Positions 40,667-50,740 of a DNA stretch of 64,000 nucleotides are shown here, one piece after another. The stretch is taken from assembly GCF_009733595.1 (NCBI RefSeq), contig NZ_WOFH01000006.1:372001-436000 (forward strand), written 5' to 3'. Made by a program: the position numbers and the translations under genes. Numbering within the stretch: the stretch's first letter is position 1; each line of letters starts with the position of its first letter. This DNA is from Actinomadura litoris (lineage in GTDB: Bacteria; Actinomycetota; Actinomycetes; Streptosporangiales; Streptosporangiaceae). Under the pieces are notes generated by a model, which was not told the origin of the DNA, searched no databases, and worked only from the letters and a program-made list of their open reading frames with translations.

Positions 40667-41128
40667 GTGACCCGACCCCCAGGCGAGGACATGCAGCAGA
40701 CCGACCTGCCCGAGGCCGAGTACCGGCACGTCTACGAGTTCTACCTCCGTTTCGGGGACATCGACTCCCAGGGCCATGTGAACAACGTGAAGTTCCTCGG
40801 TTACCTGGAGGACGCGCGCATGGAGATGTTCCACGGCGGTCCGGTGCGCAAGGGGGAGCAGCCCGTCCGGGGCATGGTGATCTCCCGGCACGAGATCGAC
40901 TACCGGTTGCCGCTGCTGCCGACGGTCCATCCCGTCCGCGTGGAGTCGTGGGTCACCGAGGCCCGCGTCGCGTCGTTCAAGCTGGCCTACGAGGTGCGCG
41001 ACGACGAGAACGTCTACGCCGTCGCGACGTCGACGCTGGTGGCGTTCGACGCGTCCACGAACCGGTTGCGCCGGTTCACCGAGGAGGAACGGGAGTTCAT
41101 CGGCCGCTACCTCGCCCCCGGGGCATGA
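40667..41128 (+). CDS. Acyl-CoA thioesterase, 4-hydroxybenzoyl-CoA thioesterase-like (hotdog fold)
   Basis: The 153-aa protein has the hotdog signature FYLRFGDIDSQGHVNNVKFLGYLEDARMEMF, in which the Asp of D-x-D-x-x-GHVNN serves as catalytic acid in this family. Beta strands ISRHEIDYRLPLLPTVHPVRVESWV and YAVATSTLVAFDA follow. The substrate acyl group is unknown. Start GTG 40667 is supported by GGCGGAG five bases upstream; ATG 40691 is a weaker alternative. It is coupled by ATGA to the acetyltransferase. Confidence 0.9.
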   Translation: MTRPPGEDMQQTDLPEAEYRHVYEFYLRFGDIDSQGHVNNVKFLGYLEDARMEMFHGGPVRKGEQPVRGMVISRHEIDYRLPLLPTVHPVRVESWVTEARVASFKLAYEVRDDENVYAVATSTLVAFDASTNRLRRFTEEEREFIGRYLAPGA

Positions 41129-41742
41129 CGGCGGTCGCGGGCCACGCGCTCGGTGACGGCCCCCGCGACCCGCTGCCCGGTCTCGGTATCGGACGCGGCG
41201 TCGCGCTGCGGCTCGCCGCGGACGCGGACGCGGAGGCGCTCGCCGTCCTGTGCCGGGAGAACCGCGAGTACCTGCGGCCGTGGGAGCCGGAGCGGGCCGA
41301 CTCCTATTTCACCGTCGAGGGCCAGCGGGCCAATCTGCACGCCCTGCTGGACGCCTACGACGCGGGGGAGATGTGGCCCGCCGTCATCCTCGTGGACGGC
41401 GCGGTCGTCGGGCGCATCACGCTCAACAACATCCTGCGCGGCCCCCTCCAGAGCTGTTTCGTCGGGTACTGGGTGGCACGCGCGCACTCCGGACGCGGCG
41501 TCGCCACCGAGGCCGTCCGGCAGGTGCTGGACGTGGCGTTCGACGAGCTGCTCCTCCACCGGGTGGAGGCGTTCACCAGGATCGACAACCGCGCGTCCCA
41601 GCGCGTCCTGGAGCGCAACGGCTTCACGGTCGTCGGGACGGCCCGCCACCACATCCACGTGGACGGCCGCTGGCACGACGAGCGCTTCTTCGAGCGGCTC
41701 GCGCCCTGGGACGACGGGATCGCGCCGCTCCCTCCGGCGTAG
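41125..41742 (+). CDS. GNAT acetyltransferase, RimJ/RimL type
   Basis: The 205-aa protein has the pattern of ribosomal-protein-alanine acetyltransferases: VALRLAADADAEALAVLCRENREYLRPWEPERADSYFT, IGxI-type strand VVGRITLNNILRGPLQSCFVGYWV, the acetyl-CoA loop HSGRGVATEAVRQVL, and VEAFTRIDNRASQRVLERNGFTVVG. It could acetylate S5/S18-like proteins or small molecules. The ATG overlaps the thioesterase stop. Confidence 0.9.
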   Translation: MTAVAGHALGDGPRDPLPGLGIGRGVALRLAADADAEALAVLCRENREYLRPWEPERADSYFTVEGQRANLHALLDAYDAGEMWPAVILVDGAVVGRITLNNILRGPLQSCFVGYWVARAHSGRGVATEAVRQVLDVAFDELLLHRVEAFTRIDNRASQRVLERNGFTVVGTARHHIHVDGRWHDERFFERLAPWDDGIAPLPPA

Positions 41743-41747
41743 CGATC

Positions 41748-41775
41748 ATTCTTGCCGGGTATTACCGGTAAGAAT
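41748..41775. promoter_or_regulatory. 11-bp inverted repeat covering the start of a small gene
   Basis: ATTCTTGCCGG (41748-41758), spacer GTATTA, CCGGTAAGAAT (41765-41775) match at 10 of 11 paired positions. The right arm runs into the ATG at 41774. The AT-rich sequence and short spacer look more like a dimeric repressor operator than a terminator of the upstream acetyltransferase, but both are possible. Confidence 0.5.
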
Positions 41776-42019
41776 GAGTCTTCTGAATCGAGACGCCATG
41801 TCCCCCTATCTCGCCGCCTGGATTCTCTGGGTCCTGATGTTCCTCGCCATCGAGCTGCCCGCCGTGTTCAACCGGCAGGAGGGCGACACGCTCTCCGAAC
41901 TGGTGTGGAGCGTGTTCGCCATCCGCGGCAAGCCGGTCGGCTGGCAGCTGCGCCGCCTCGCCCTGGTCGCCGGGCTCGGCTGGCTCGTCGCCCACTTCCT
42001 CACCGGCGGCGCCGTCTAG
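41774..42019 (+). CDS. Small membrane protein (81 aa)
   Basis: The product MSLLNRDAMSPYLAAWILWV... has one span near the N terminus (AAWILWVLMFLAIELPAVF) and a second at the C terminus (LALVAGLGWLVAHFL), separated by a loop with FNRQEGDTLSELVWSVFAIRGKP. Similar two-span proteins are often annotated as phage-tail or integral membrane hypotheticals in actinobacteria. ATG 41798 is an alternative start that would move the operator candidate fully upstream. It is tail to tail with the next gene, seven bases away. Confidence 0.7.
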   Translation: MSLLNRDAMSPYLAAWILWVLMFLAIELPAVFNRQEGDTLSELVWSVFAIRGKPVGWQLRRLALVAGLGWLVAHFLTGGAV

Positions 42020-42026
42020 CGGCGGT

Positions 42027-42635
42027 TCAGCGCGAGGCCAGCCACGGATCCTTGAGGTCCAGGTAGGTGAAGTCCCCCTCGTAGAACCGCCCCATCTCCT
42101 CCATCGCGGCCTTCATCTCCGGAGTCGGCGCCTGGGACTCGCCCGCGCGCGCCTCCGCCTCCGACCTGAAGTAGACGGCCTCGGTCATGCCGCCGTCCCC
42201 GTGCGCCGCCCAGACGCCGCCGAGGATGTCGGGGCGGTTCCGGGTGAGGACGCCGTAGTCCGCGTGCTCCATCCACGCGCGGAGCCCGTCCAGGTCGCGG
42301 ACGCGGCTGTGCATGATCTGGACGAATCCGGCGTCGTCGGAGCCGCCGGACATCCAGGTGCCGGTGGCGGCGCAGTCGTGGAAGGTCACCTCGCCGGCGA
42401 ACAGCTTGGACAGCTCGGTCCACCACTGCTCCTGCTCCTGGCGGTGGCTGTTGCGGCGGGCCGCCTCCTGCGACTCGAAGCGGGCCAGCGCGACGAACGT
42501 GTCGTCGTCGGTGACGCCCGCGGTGCTGCCGAGCCAGCCGACGGATCCGGGCGCGAGGTCGCGGACCCAGCGGTCCATCGCGTCCCTGACCTCGTCGCGG
42601 TCGGTGATCTTTCCCTGGATGACCTGGATGAACAT
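42027..42635 (-). CDS. ABM-like (dimeric alpha-beta barrel) protein, two repeats
   Basis: The 202-aa protein begins MFIQVIQGKITDRDEVRDAMDRWVRDL and contains a second similar half starting GFVQIMHSRVRDLDGLRAWMEHA. Both halves have the strand-helix pattern of antibiotic-biosynthesis-monooxygenase/EthD-like barrels. WLGSTAGVTDDDTFVALARFESQEAARRNS is characteristic of this actinobacterial family, whose function is unknown. ATG 42635 follows GAGGAGGTGCGCG; longer frames lack a site. It stands alone on its strand. Confidence 0.85.
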   Translation of the reverse strand: MFIQVIQGKITDRDEVRDAMDRWVRDLAPGSVGWLGSTAGVTDDDTFVALARFESQEAARRNSHRQEQEQWWTELSKLFAGEVTFHDCAATGTWMSGGSDDAGFVQIMHSRVRDLDGLRAWMEHADYGVLTRNRPDILGGVWAAHGDGGMTEAVYFRSEAEARAGESQAPTPEMKAAMEEMGRFYEGDFTYLDLKDPWLASR

Positions 42636-42902
42636 CGCGCACCTCCTCGTATGGGATCGCCTGGGGCCACCGCGCGGACCGGCCGTCCGGGGTCGCTTGA
42701 GAGGGCCTGGACCGGGTGTTCGCCCCGGTTCCGGATGACCGTCCCCCGATGGTCCCCTGAGACCGACGTTACGCCTGGAGCCGGGTGTTGACCACCGAGC
42801 CGTCACGGGTCGGTAACAAGCCCAGCAGGAAACCGTTTTTGTCGGGCTTATCCCTCTAAGGTCGCTTCGCGAAATGTGGAGATCCCACGTGGAAGGGGCA
42901 TG

Positions 42903-44330
42903 ATGCGGCGCGTCTCAACAGGAGCGATGGCACTGCTGCTGGCCGCGGGAGTGAGCGGGGCCGGCGCCACGGCGGCGCGGGCGGCGGTCACGGCGGGCCC
43001 GGCCCAGGCCGGACAGGCTCAGGCCGGCGACATCCTCGCCCAGCTCAAGGCCATCCCCGGCATGCAGGTGACGGAGAAGACCTCGACGTTGCCCGGCTAC
43101 CGGTGGTTCTGGCTCACCTACCGCCAGCCGGTCGACCACCGCAACCCGAAGGGGAAGTGGTTCGAGCAGCGGATCATGTTGCAGCACAGGTCGGCGGACC
43201 GGCCGATGGTGCTGTACACCAGCGGCTACAACACGCCCGAGACCATGTTCACCTCCGAGCCGACCGCGCTCGTCGACGGGAACCAGATCTCCGTCGAGTA
43301 CCGGTACTTCACCCCGTCCCGTCCCGAGCCCGCGGACTGGCGCAAGGACACGATCTGGCAGGCCGCCACCGACGAGCACCGGCTGGTCGGCGCGCTGAAG
43401 AGGATCTACAAGGCCCGGTGGATCTCGACGGGCGCCAGCAAGGGCGGCATGACCGCCGTCTACCACAAGCGGTTCTACCCGCGTGACGTGGACGGCAGCG
43501 TCGTGTACGTGGCGCCGAACGACGTGAACAACAACGACGACCGCGCCTACGACAAGTTCTTCCAGACGGTCGGCACCGACGCGCAGTGCCGCGCGCACGT
43601 CAAGGCGCTCGCGCGGGAGTTCCTGAAGCGCCGTCCGGCGATGCTGGCGCGCTTCAAGGACGCGGCGGCCAAGAACGGCTGGACGTTCGACATCCTCCGC
43701 TCGCCCGACCGCGCGTTCGAGAACTCGGTGATGGACTACGAGTGGGCGTTCTGGCAGTACAGCCTCCAGGCCGACTGCCCGTCGCTGCCCGCCGTGGACG
43801 CCTCCGACGACGAGATCTACGGATCGCTCGACGCGATCTCGGGCCTGTCGTTCTACACCGACCAGGGCCTCCAGCAGTACATCCCGTACTACTACCAGGC
43901 GGGTACGCAGCTCGGCTGGCCGACGCCGCAGTTCACGAGCCTGCGCCCGCTGCTGCGCTACGAGGACAGCTACCAGCCCCGCACCTACGTGCCGCGTGAC
44001 ATCCCGATGCGGTTCGATGGGGGCGAGGCCATGCGGGACGTGGACCGCTGGGTCCGCGACCACGGCAGCCGGCTGCTGTTCGTGTACGGCGGCAACGACC
44101 CGTGGGGCTCCGAGCGGTTCCGGCTCGGGCACGGCAGCCGCGACTCGGCCGTCTACACCGCGCCCGGCATGAACCACAGCGGACGGCTCATCGCCAGGCT
44201 GACCGACCAGGACAAGGCGAAGGCGACCGCCGACCTGCTGCGCTGGGCGAACGTCCAGCCCTCGGCGAAGACGCTGACGACCGGTCCGGCGGCGGACGAC
44301 CCGCTCCAGCTCCAGCGGCCCCCGCTGTAG
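42903..44330 (+). CDS. Secreted tripeptidyl aminopeptidase, peptidase family S37 (PS-10)
   Basis: The 475-aa protein has a Sec signal peptide (MRRVSTGAMALLLAAGVSG, with a likely cut after ATAARA). It then follows the S37 pattern: WFWLTYRQPVDHRNPKGKWFEQRIMLQHR, VLYTSGYN, the nucleophile Ser179 in STGASKGGMTAVY, YVAPNDVNNNDDRAYDKFF, FVYGGNDPW (Asp region) and APGMNHSG (His). Relatives in Streptomyces degrade peptides outside the cell during development. ATG 42900 and 42903 both follow GGAAGGGG; 42903 gives better spacing. No secretion partner is needed. Confidence 0.94.
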   Translation: MRRVSTGAMALLLAAGVSGAGATAARAAVTAGPAQAGQAQAGDILAQLKAIPGMQVTEKTSTLPGYRWFWLTYRQPVDHRNPKGKWFEQRIMLQHRSADRPMVLYTSGYNTPETMFTSEPTALVDGNQISVEYRYFTPSRPEPADWRKDTIWQAATDEHRLVGALKRIYKARWISTGASKGGMTAVYHKRFYPRDVDGSVVYVAPNDVNNNDDRAYDKFFQTVGTDAQCRAHVKALAREFLKRRPAMLARFKDAAAKNGWTFDILRSPDRAFENSVMDYEWAFWQYSLQADCPSLPAVDASDDEIYGSLDAISGLSFYTDQGLQQYIPYYYQAGTQLGWPTPQFTSLRPLLRYEDSYQPRTYVPRDIPMRFDGGEAMRDVDRWVRDHGSRLLFVYGGNDPWGSERFRLGHGSRDSAVYTAPGMNHSGRLIARLTDQDKAKATADLLRWANVQPSAKTLTTGPAADDPLQLQRPPL

Positions 44331-44377
44331 CGCCGCCCGATCCGCGGGCGGGCCGTCCCACGACGGCCCGCCGCGGG

Positions 44378-45943
<1,566 letters not shown>

Positions 45944-45979
45944 ACACGCCGATCTACCCTTAAGTCGGGGCGTTCACCA

Positions 45980-46363
45980 TCAATGCGGGGCGTTCACCAT
46001 GCTGCGCGCGGCCATCGTGAAGTAGTCCCAGAGCGTCTTCTCCAGGTCCGCGGGGAGCCCGAGCTCGTCCACGGCGTCGCGCATGTGCCGCAGCCACGCC
46101 ACCCGCTCGGCCTCGCCGATCACGAACGGCACGTGCCGCATCCGCAGCCTCGGGTGCCCGCGCTGCTGGCTGTAGGTGGTCGGACCGCCCCAGTACTGGA
46201 CGAGGAAGAGCCGGAGCCGCTCCTCGGCGGGGCCGAGGTCCTCCTCGGGGTAGAGGGCGCGCAGGTCGGGGTCTTCAGCGACCCCCTGGTAGAAGCGGTG
46301 CACCAGCCTGTGGAAGGTCTCCTCGCCGCCGACCGCTTCGTAAAAGGTCACCTTGTCAGTCAT
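45980..46363 (-). CDS. glbO: Group II truncated haemoglobin (GlbO)
   Basis: The 127-aa globin matches trHbO: FYEAVGGEETFHRLVHRFYQGVAEDPDLRALYPEEDLGPAEERLRLFL, then WGGPTTYSQQRGHPRLRMRHVPFVIGEAERVAWLRHM. Proximal His77 (in RMRHVPF), Trp90 (G8) and the YP/Tyr around residue 39 (CD1 region) are present. In mycobacteria GlbO binds oxygen or hydrogen peroxide and associates with membranes. It is followed 36 bases later by the alpha-glucosidase gene and preceded by the MscS gene across a 20-base gap, all on the same strand. Confidence 0.96.
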   Translation of the reverse strand: MTDKVTFYEAVGGEETFHRLVHRFYQGVAEDPDLRALYPEEDLGPAEERLRLFLVQYWGGPTTYSQQRGHPRLRMRHVPFVIGEAERVAWLRHMRDAVDELGLPADLEKTLWDYFTMAARSMVNAPH

Positions 46364-46383
46364 CGCGCCCCCAGCCTATGTGA

Positions 46384-47400
46384 TCAGGCGGTCGGGGCGG
46401 GGGTGGCGACCGACACCCCCGCCGCGTCGAACGCGCGCTTGACCCGCTCGCGCAGCTCGCGGGCGACGTCGGCCTGCTTGCCCGGCGCGGTCTTCAGCAC
46501 GACGCGGATCACCAGCGCGTCCCCGGCCAGGGCCTGCACGCCCCACACCGACGGCTGCTCAAGGATCACGTCCTGCCAGGTGGAGTCGGCGGCCAGCTCG
46601 TCGGCGGCGGTCTGGAGGATCTCCTTGACCTTCTCGGTGTCCTCGTGGATGTCGACCGGGATGTCGAGGACGGCGCGCCCCCAGTTCTGCGACTCGTTCC
46701 CGACCTTCTTGATCTCCCCGTTCGGGACGTACCAGACGACGCCGTTGACGTCGCGCATCCGGGTGACGCGCAGGGTGACGGCCTCGACCGTCCCCTTGGC
46801 GCTGCCGACGTCGATGACGTCGCCGACGCCGTACTGGTCCTCCAGCAGCATGAACAGCCCGGCGAGGAAGTCCTTCACGATGTTCTGCGCGCCGAAGCCG
46901 ACCGCGACGCCGATCACGCTCGCGCTGGCGAGGATCGGCGCGAGGTTGAGCCCGAGCGAGCCGAGGATGCTGAACGCCGCCGTCCCCATGATCAGGATGG
47001 AGGCGACCGAGCGCAGCACCGAGCCGAGCGTCTTGGCGCGCTGGGCCCGCCGCTGGTTGAGCAGCGTGGGGCTGCCGTCGAAGACCGTCCGGGACCGTTC
47101 CCTGACCTTCTCCGACATCGTGCCCTCGGCCATCCGCACGGTGACCTTGGTGATCATGCGGTGCGCGATGTTCTTCACGATCAGCGCGACCACGAAGGTG
47201 ACGATGACCATGAACAGGGTCGCGAGCGGCTTGTCGAGCCAGTTGGAGTAGAACGTGGTGAAGTCGGTGCTGTGGGAGATGTTCCAGACCAGCCGGCACG
47301 CCGTCGTCGGCGTCCTGTCGCTCTCGGCGGACGCCCGGCAGGCGTTCTCCACCGTCCCCGACTGGGCCCAGGGCAGCAGCGTGTCGGCGGCCAGTGACAT
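46384..47400 (-). CDS. MscS-family mechanosensitive ion channel
   Basis: The 338-aa protein has an N-terminal periplasmic stretch with two Cys (VENACRASAESD, TACRLVWN), a span LFMVIVTFVVALIVKNIA (about 65-82), a second span SILIMGTAAFSILGSLGL, and the pore helix ILASASVIGVAVGFGAQNIVKDFLAGLFMLLEDQYGVGDVI, which is the MscS signature. A beta domain (GTVEAVTLRVTRMRDVNGVVWYVPNGEI) and a C-terminal alpha-beta domain follow. It would release solutes at hypo-osmotic shock. ATG 47400 is chosen after GGGGAGGG; the open frame extends further upstream without domain support. Confidence 0.93.
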   Translation of the reverse strand: MSLAADTLLPWAQSGTVENACRASAESDRTPTTACRLVWNISHSTDFTTFYSNWLDKPLATLFMVIVTFVVALIVKNIAHRMITKVTVRMAEGTMSEKVRERSRTVFDGSPTLLNQRRAQRAKTLGSVLRSVASILIMGTAAFSILGSLGLNLAPILASASVIGVAVGFGAQNIVKDFLAGLFMLLEDQYGVGDVIDVGSAKGTVEAVTLRVTRMRDVNGVVWYVPNGEIKKVGNESQNWGRAVLDIPVDIHEDTEKVKEILQTAADELAADSTWQDVILEQPSVWGVQALAGDALVIRVVLKTAPGKQADVARELRERVKRAFDAAGVSVATPAPTA

Positions 47401-47615
47401 CGGCGGACCCTCCCCGGTCGTCTCGTGGATGTCGCGACACCCCGCCGTGGACCAGCGGCGGGCACGAGCCCGATCGTAGGGGACGGGGACGACCGATTCG
47501 TACCGCGCCGGGCGGACTGGCGCGACCCGGCCGGGGAGGGCCGGCCGACGAACGCGCCCCGCGGACCGGTGGCTGCCGCGCCGTTCCGGCCACGGCCCGC
47601 GGGGCGCGCCCGGCT

Positions 47616-47927
47616 CTAGGCGCGGCCCACCGGCCGCGCGTGTGTTTCCCGACACAGAGGCTGCAGGACGTGCGCCAGCTTCAGCGCGGCGCCGCCCGGA
47701 TCGTCCACGCGGTGCATCCGCTCGCCCCAGGACCACCAGTAGTAGTGGTCGTGCGACTCGGGCACGGGCGCGCAGGTGACGTCCTCGGCGAGGCTCGCCG
47801 CCTCCGGGTTCACCACGCGCAGGAACGCCGGGCCCGAGCGGGTCCGGACGACACGGGCAACGAGCCCGCGCGTGTCGAGTTCGCGCTCCAGCTCCTCCAG
47901 GTAGTCGACGCGCATGTCGCTGACCAC
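47616..47927 (-). CDS. Hypothetical actinobacterial protein (about 103 aa)
   Basis: The product starts VSDMRVDYLEELERELDTRG and continues VRTRSGPAFLRVVNPEAASLAEDVTC, then HYYWWSWGERMHRVDDPGGAALKLAHVL. Such short proteins with a YLEELE start, NP-AA and WW-W motifs are frequent near HTH regulators in actinobacteria and have no known function. GTG 47927 follows GGAGGGGG; GTG 47924 and ATG 47915 are alternatives. It is divergent from the XRE/TPR-like regulator gene at 48357, across a 430-base gap, and may be its partner. Confidence 0.7.
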   Translation of the reverse strand: MVSDMRVDYLEELERELDTRGLVARVVRTRSGPAFLRVVNPEAASLAEDVTCAPVPESHDHYYWWSWGERMHRVDDPGGAALKLAHVLQPLCRETHARPVGRA

Positions 47928-48132
47928 CCGCCCCACCCCCTCCAGTTGTCGTGCGAGGACGGCATCGCCTGATATCGCCTGATCCCGTGTGCCTGCCACG
48001 AGCGAGCCCGCCGCTCCGGTCGACTCTCCGGATCGGTTCGTTCACTCGCCGCGAGAATTGCAACTCTTCGGGCGCCCGGTCAAGGCCCCGGTCAGGTGGC
48101 GAAGAACCGGATTACCCCACCTCGGGGCAAGT

Positions 48133-48151
48133 TTCCTCCGCCCCGGAGGAA
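48133..48151. promoter_or_regulatory. Inverted repeat in the divergent upstream region
   Basis: TTCCTCCG-CCC-CGGAGGAA is a perfect 8-bp inverted repeat within the 430-base intergenic region (47928-48356) between the small hypothetical gene and the XRE/TPR-like gene. The rest of that region holds no gene that I can support. It is about 205 bases from either start, so operator or leader hairpin are both open. Confidence 0.4.
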
Positions 48152-48356
48152 GAATCTCTACCCTGAGAGCCGGGGACGCGTTCCCGGCCCGCAGACTTCC
48201 CCGGAACCGCTTGGCCTGCGACGGTGTCAGGGTTACGCTGCGTGCGCGAGAGATTATCTGTCGTGGTCAACAAAGTTACCGGTCGCCGTGCGGGGAGACC
48301 GGCCTCTCCCCCCGGGGAGCCGGCCCCCGCCCAGCGGTGAGGAGGCCGGAACCACA

Positions 48357-50048
48357 ATGTCGGACACCCCTCGGCGAGAGACCGACGCCGCCCGCAGGAT
48401 CCGCGCGCACGGCCTCGCCAGGGGGCGCGGCGCCGTGGACATCGCGCACGACATCCACGAGCAGTGCGGGCCGCTGTTCGGCACCAGCCGGGTGAAGGCG
48501 CATCGCCTCGCCCACGGTGTCGCGCTGTCCGACATCGTGGCCCAGGTCAGGGCCCTGTACGAGGTCGACGGCAAACCGGTGCCCAAGCTGGGGGAGACGC
48601 TGCTGTCGGCCTACGAGAGCGGATACAAGAGACCCGGTCCCGAGTATCTGCACTACCTCTGTGCCGTCTACCGGGTGGAACCCGACGTCCTCGGCTTCCA
48701 GGGTCCCTGCATCTGCGGCCGCGGCCACGGGACCCGCCCGAGCGTCGCCGCCGTCCCCCAGCAGCGGACGCCCGACCGGCACGCGACCCACGAGACCGAC
48801 GGTCCGCTCGTCGGGTCGATCATGCCCAGGGCGCAGGAGCGGCCCTGGGTCACCGTCAACGACCTGCGGGGCCCCGACCGCGCCGAAGGCCCCCTGTCCA
48901 TTGATGTGGGAGAGGAGGACATCGTGCTTCGTAGAACCCTTCTGCAACTCCTGGCCGGAGCGGGCGTGGCGGTCGACGGCCAGTTCCTTGGGGCGGTCGA
49001 CGGACTTCGCCGCAAGATGGACGACACGCTGGTCGGCGCGACGGTCTCGCCGACGATGCTCGACCAGTGGGAGGAGACGACCTACGGCTACGGCCAGCAG
49101 TACCAGGCCACCCCGTCCCTGCGGATGCTCTGCGACGTGCTGCTGGACTTCAGCGAGGTGCGGCGCATGTGCGACAAGCGCCAGCCGGTCGAGCTCCAGG
49201 AGCGGCTGTGCCGGATCGCGGCGCAGCTGTCCGGGCTGTCCGGCCTGATCATGATCAACCTCGGCGACCACCGGCTGGCCCGGTCGTTCTTCCGCACCGC
49301 GCGCACCGCCGCCGACGAGACCGGCGACCGGCAGCTGCGCGCGTGGGTGACCGTCCGCGAGGCGCTCGTGCCGATGTACTACGGCGACCCGCGCGAGGCG
49401 CTGCACCTGGCCCGCAAGGCGCAGGACCTCGCCGGCCGCACCCCCGGTGTGGCCGCCGCGATGGCGCCCGCCGTCGAGGCGCGCGCGCTCGGCATGCTCG
49501 CCATGCGCGGCCGCGGGGACGCCGCCCCGAGCGCCCGCCGCGCCCTGGTGCGCGGCCGCGCGGTCTTCGACCAGTTGTCCAAGACCGACACCGGCGACCT
49601 GGTGTTCGGCTTCACCGACCGGCAGATGGCCTTCTACGAGGGCGACACCTTCACCAACCTCGGCGACCACAGGCACGGCGACGAGGTGCTCAGCCACGCG
49701 CTGACCCTCTACGCGCCCACCGACCGTGTGGACCTCACGCTCGTCCGGCTCGACCGGGCGACCTGCAAGCTGCACGCCGGGCATCCGGACGCGGCGCTGA
49801 CCGCCGGACAGGAGGCCATCCTCGAACTGCCGCCCGACCACCGCTCCGACATCCTCGTCCACCGGGCCCGCCAGATCGGCGCGGCCGTCGTCGCCAAGCA
49901 CGGCACGAGCCCGGCGACGAAGGAGTTCTTCGAGGCGCTCGCGGGGCCGTGGGTCACCAGCCCCACCGACGAACGGTCCGGTCCCCTGTGGGGGGCCGAC
50001 CCTCCGCGGTCCCCGGAACGGCCCGTCCCCCCGGCCGAGCAGGTCTGA
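48357..50048 (+). CDS. XRE-type regulator with helical-repeat (TPR-like) C-terminal domain
   Basis: The 563-aa protein opens with an atypical HTH region: FGTSRVKAHRLAHGVALSDIVAQVRALYEVDGKPVPKLGETLLSAYESGYKRPGPEYLHYLCAVYRVEPDVLGF (residues 40-115). A Cys pair follows (CICGRGHG), then a linker and a large helical region from residue 195 to 530 built of TPR-like helices (ARSFFRTARTAADETGDRQLRAWVTVREAL, EALHLARKAQDLAG, CKLHAGHPDAALTAGQEAI). This layout is common in Streptomyces regulators of development or antibiotic production. GAGGAGG precedes the ATG. A GNAT gene follows seven bases later. Confidence 0.9.
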   Translation: MSDTPRRETDAARRIRAHGLARGRGAVDIAHDIHEQCGPLFGTSRVKAHRLAHGVALSDIVAQVRALYEVDGKPVPKLGETLLSAYESGYKRPGPEYLHYLCAVYRVEPDVLGFQGPCICGRGHGTRPSVAAVPQQRTPDRHATHETDGPLVGSIMPRAQERPWVTVNDLRGPDRAEGPLSIDVGEEDIVLRRTLLQLLAGAGVAVDGQFLGAVDGLRRKMDDTLVGATVSPTMLDQWEETTYGYGQQYQATPSLRMLCDVLLDFSEVRRMCDKRQPVELQERLCRIAAQLSGLSGLIMINLGDHRLARSFFRTARTAADETGDRQLRAWVTVREALVPMYYGDPREALHLARKAQDLAGRTPGVAAAMAPAVEARALGMLAMRGRGDAAPSARRALVRGRAVFDQLSKTDTGDLVFGFTDRQMAFYEGDTFTNLGDHRHGDEVLSHALTLYAPTDRVDLTLVRLDRATCKLHAGHPDAALTAGQEAILELPPDHRSDILVHRARQIGAAVVAKHGTSPATKEFFEALAGPWVTSPTDERSGPLWGADPPRSPERPVPPAEQV

Positions 50049-50055
50049 CCGGGCC

Positions 50056-50688
50056 ATGGCCACGGCAGACGGCCCCCCGGGGCACGACGCCCCGAAGCAC
50101 GACGATCCCGCGGGCGCGCGGACGCTCGTCCGGCTCCAGTGGGAACCCCCCGAATGGGGCTACGCCGAACTCCGGCTCCGCCGGTACCGGCCCTCCGACC
50201 ACGCCACCGTCCTCGCGCTGCACCGGGAGGGGCTGGCCCAGGTCGGCCTGCGCCCCGGCGACGGCGTCTACTACGACCACGACTTCTTCCGGATGGAGGA
50301 CATCTACCTCCGCAACGACGGCGAGTTCCTCGTCGGCGAGGCCGACGGGCGGGTCGTCGCGATGGGCGGGCTCCGCCGCGCCGACCTCGTCCCGGGCGGC
50401 AGCGCACGCGCCTACGGCGGGTTCGCCCTCGGCACCCCCGCCCTCGACGCGGTCGAGATGGTGCGGCTGCGGGTCCGGCCCGCCGTCCAGCGCCGGGGGT
50501 ACGGCACCGCGCTGGTGCGGGCCCTCGAAGGGCGCGCCAGGGAGTACGGCTACCGGGTCCTGCGCGCCGACACCACCGAACTCCAGGAGCCGGCGCTCAC
50601 CCTCTACCGCAAGCACGGCTGGACGGAGACGCGCCGCGAGACGATCGGCGGCATCGCCAACATCTACATCGAGAAACGGCTGGGATAG
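50056..50688 (+). CDS. GNAT-family N-acetyltransferase
   Basis: The 210-aa protein has YAELRLRRYRPSDHATVLALHREGLAQVGLRPGDGVYYDHDFFRMEDIY, an acidic/substrate region common in uncharacterised actinobacterial GNATs. Acetyl-CoA-binding VEMVRLRVRPAVQRRGYGTALVRALEGRAREYG then contains the R-x-x-G-x-G/A motif. A 30-residue polar leader precedes the fold. It starts seven bases after the upstream regulator and is likely co-transcribed. Substrate unknown. Confidence 0.9.
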   Translation: MATADGPPGHDAPKHDDPAGARTLVRLQWEPPEWGYAELRLRRYRPSDHATVLALHREGLAQVGLRPGDGVYYDHDFFRMEDIYLRNDGEFLVGEADGRVVAMGGLRRADLVPGGSARAYGGFALGTPALDAVEMVRLRVRPAVQRRGYGTALVRALEGRAREYGYRVLRADTTELQEPALTLYRKHGWTETRRETIGGIANIYIEKRLG

Positions 50689-50740
50689 GGCCCGCGGACT
50701 CCGCCTCCGGGGGCGCCCCGGAGGCGGAGGCGCGCCCGCG

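Noticed and set aside
46384..48063. A 559-codon version of the MscS gene
   Set aside because: The upstream 220 codons are low-complexity and overlap the separate hypothetical gene; the ATG at 47400 has a ribosome binding site and a normal MscS N terminus.
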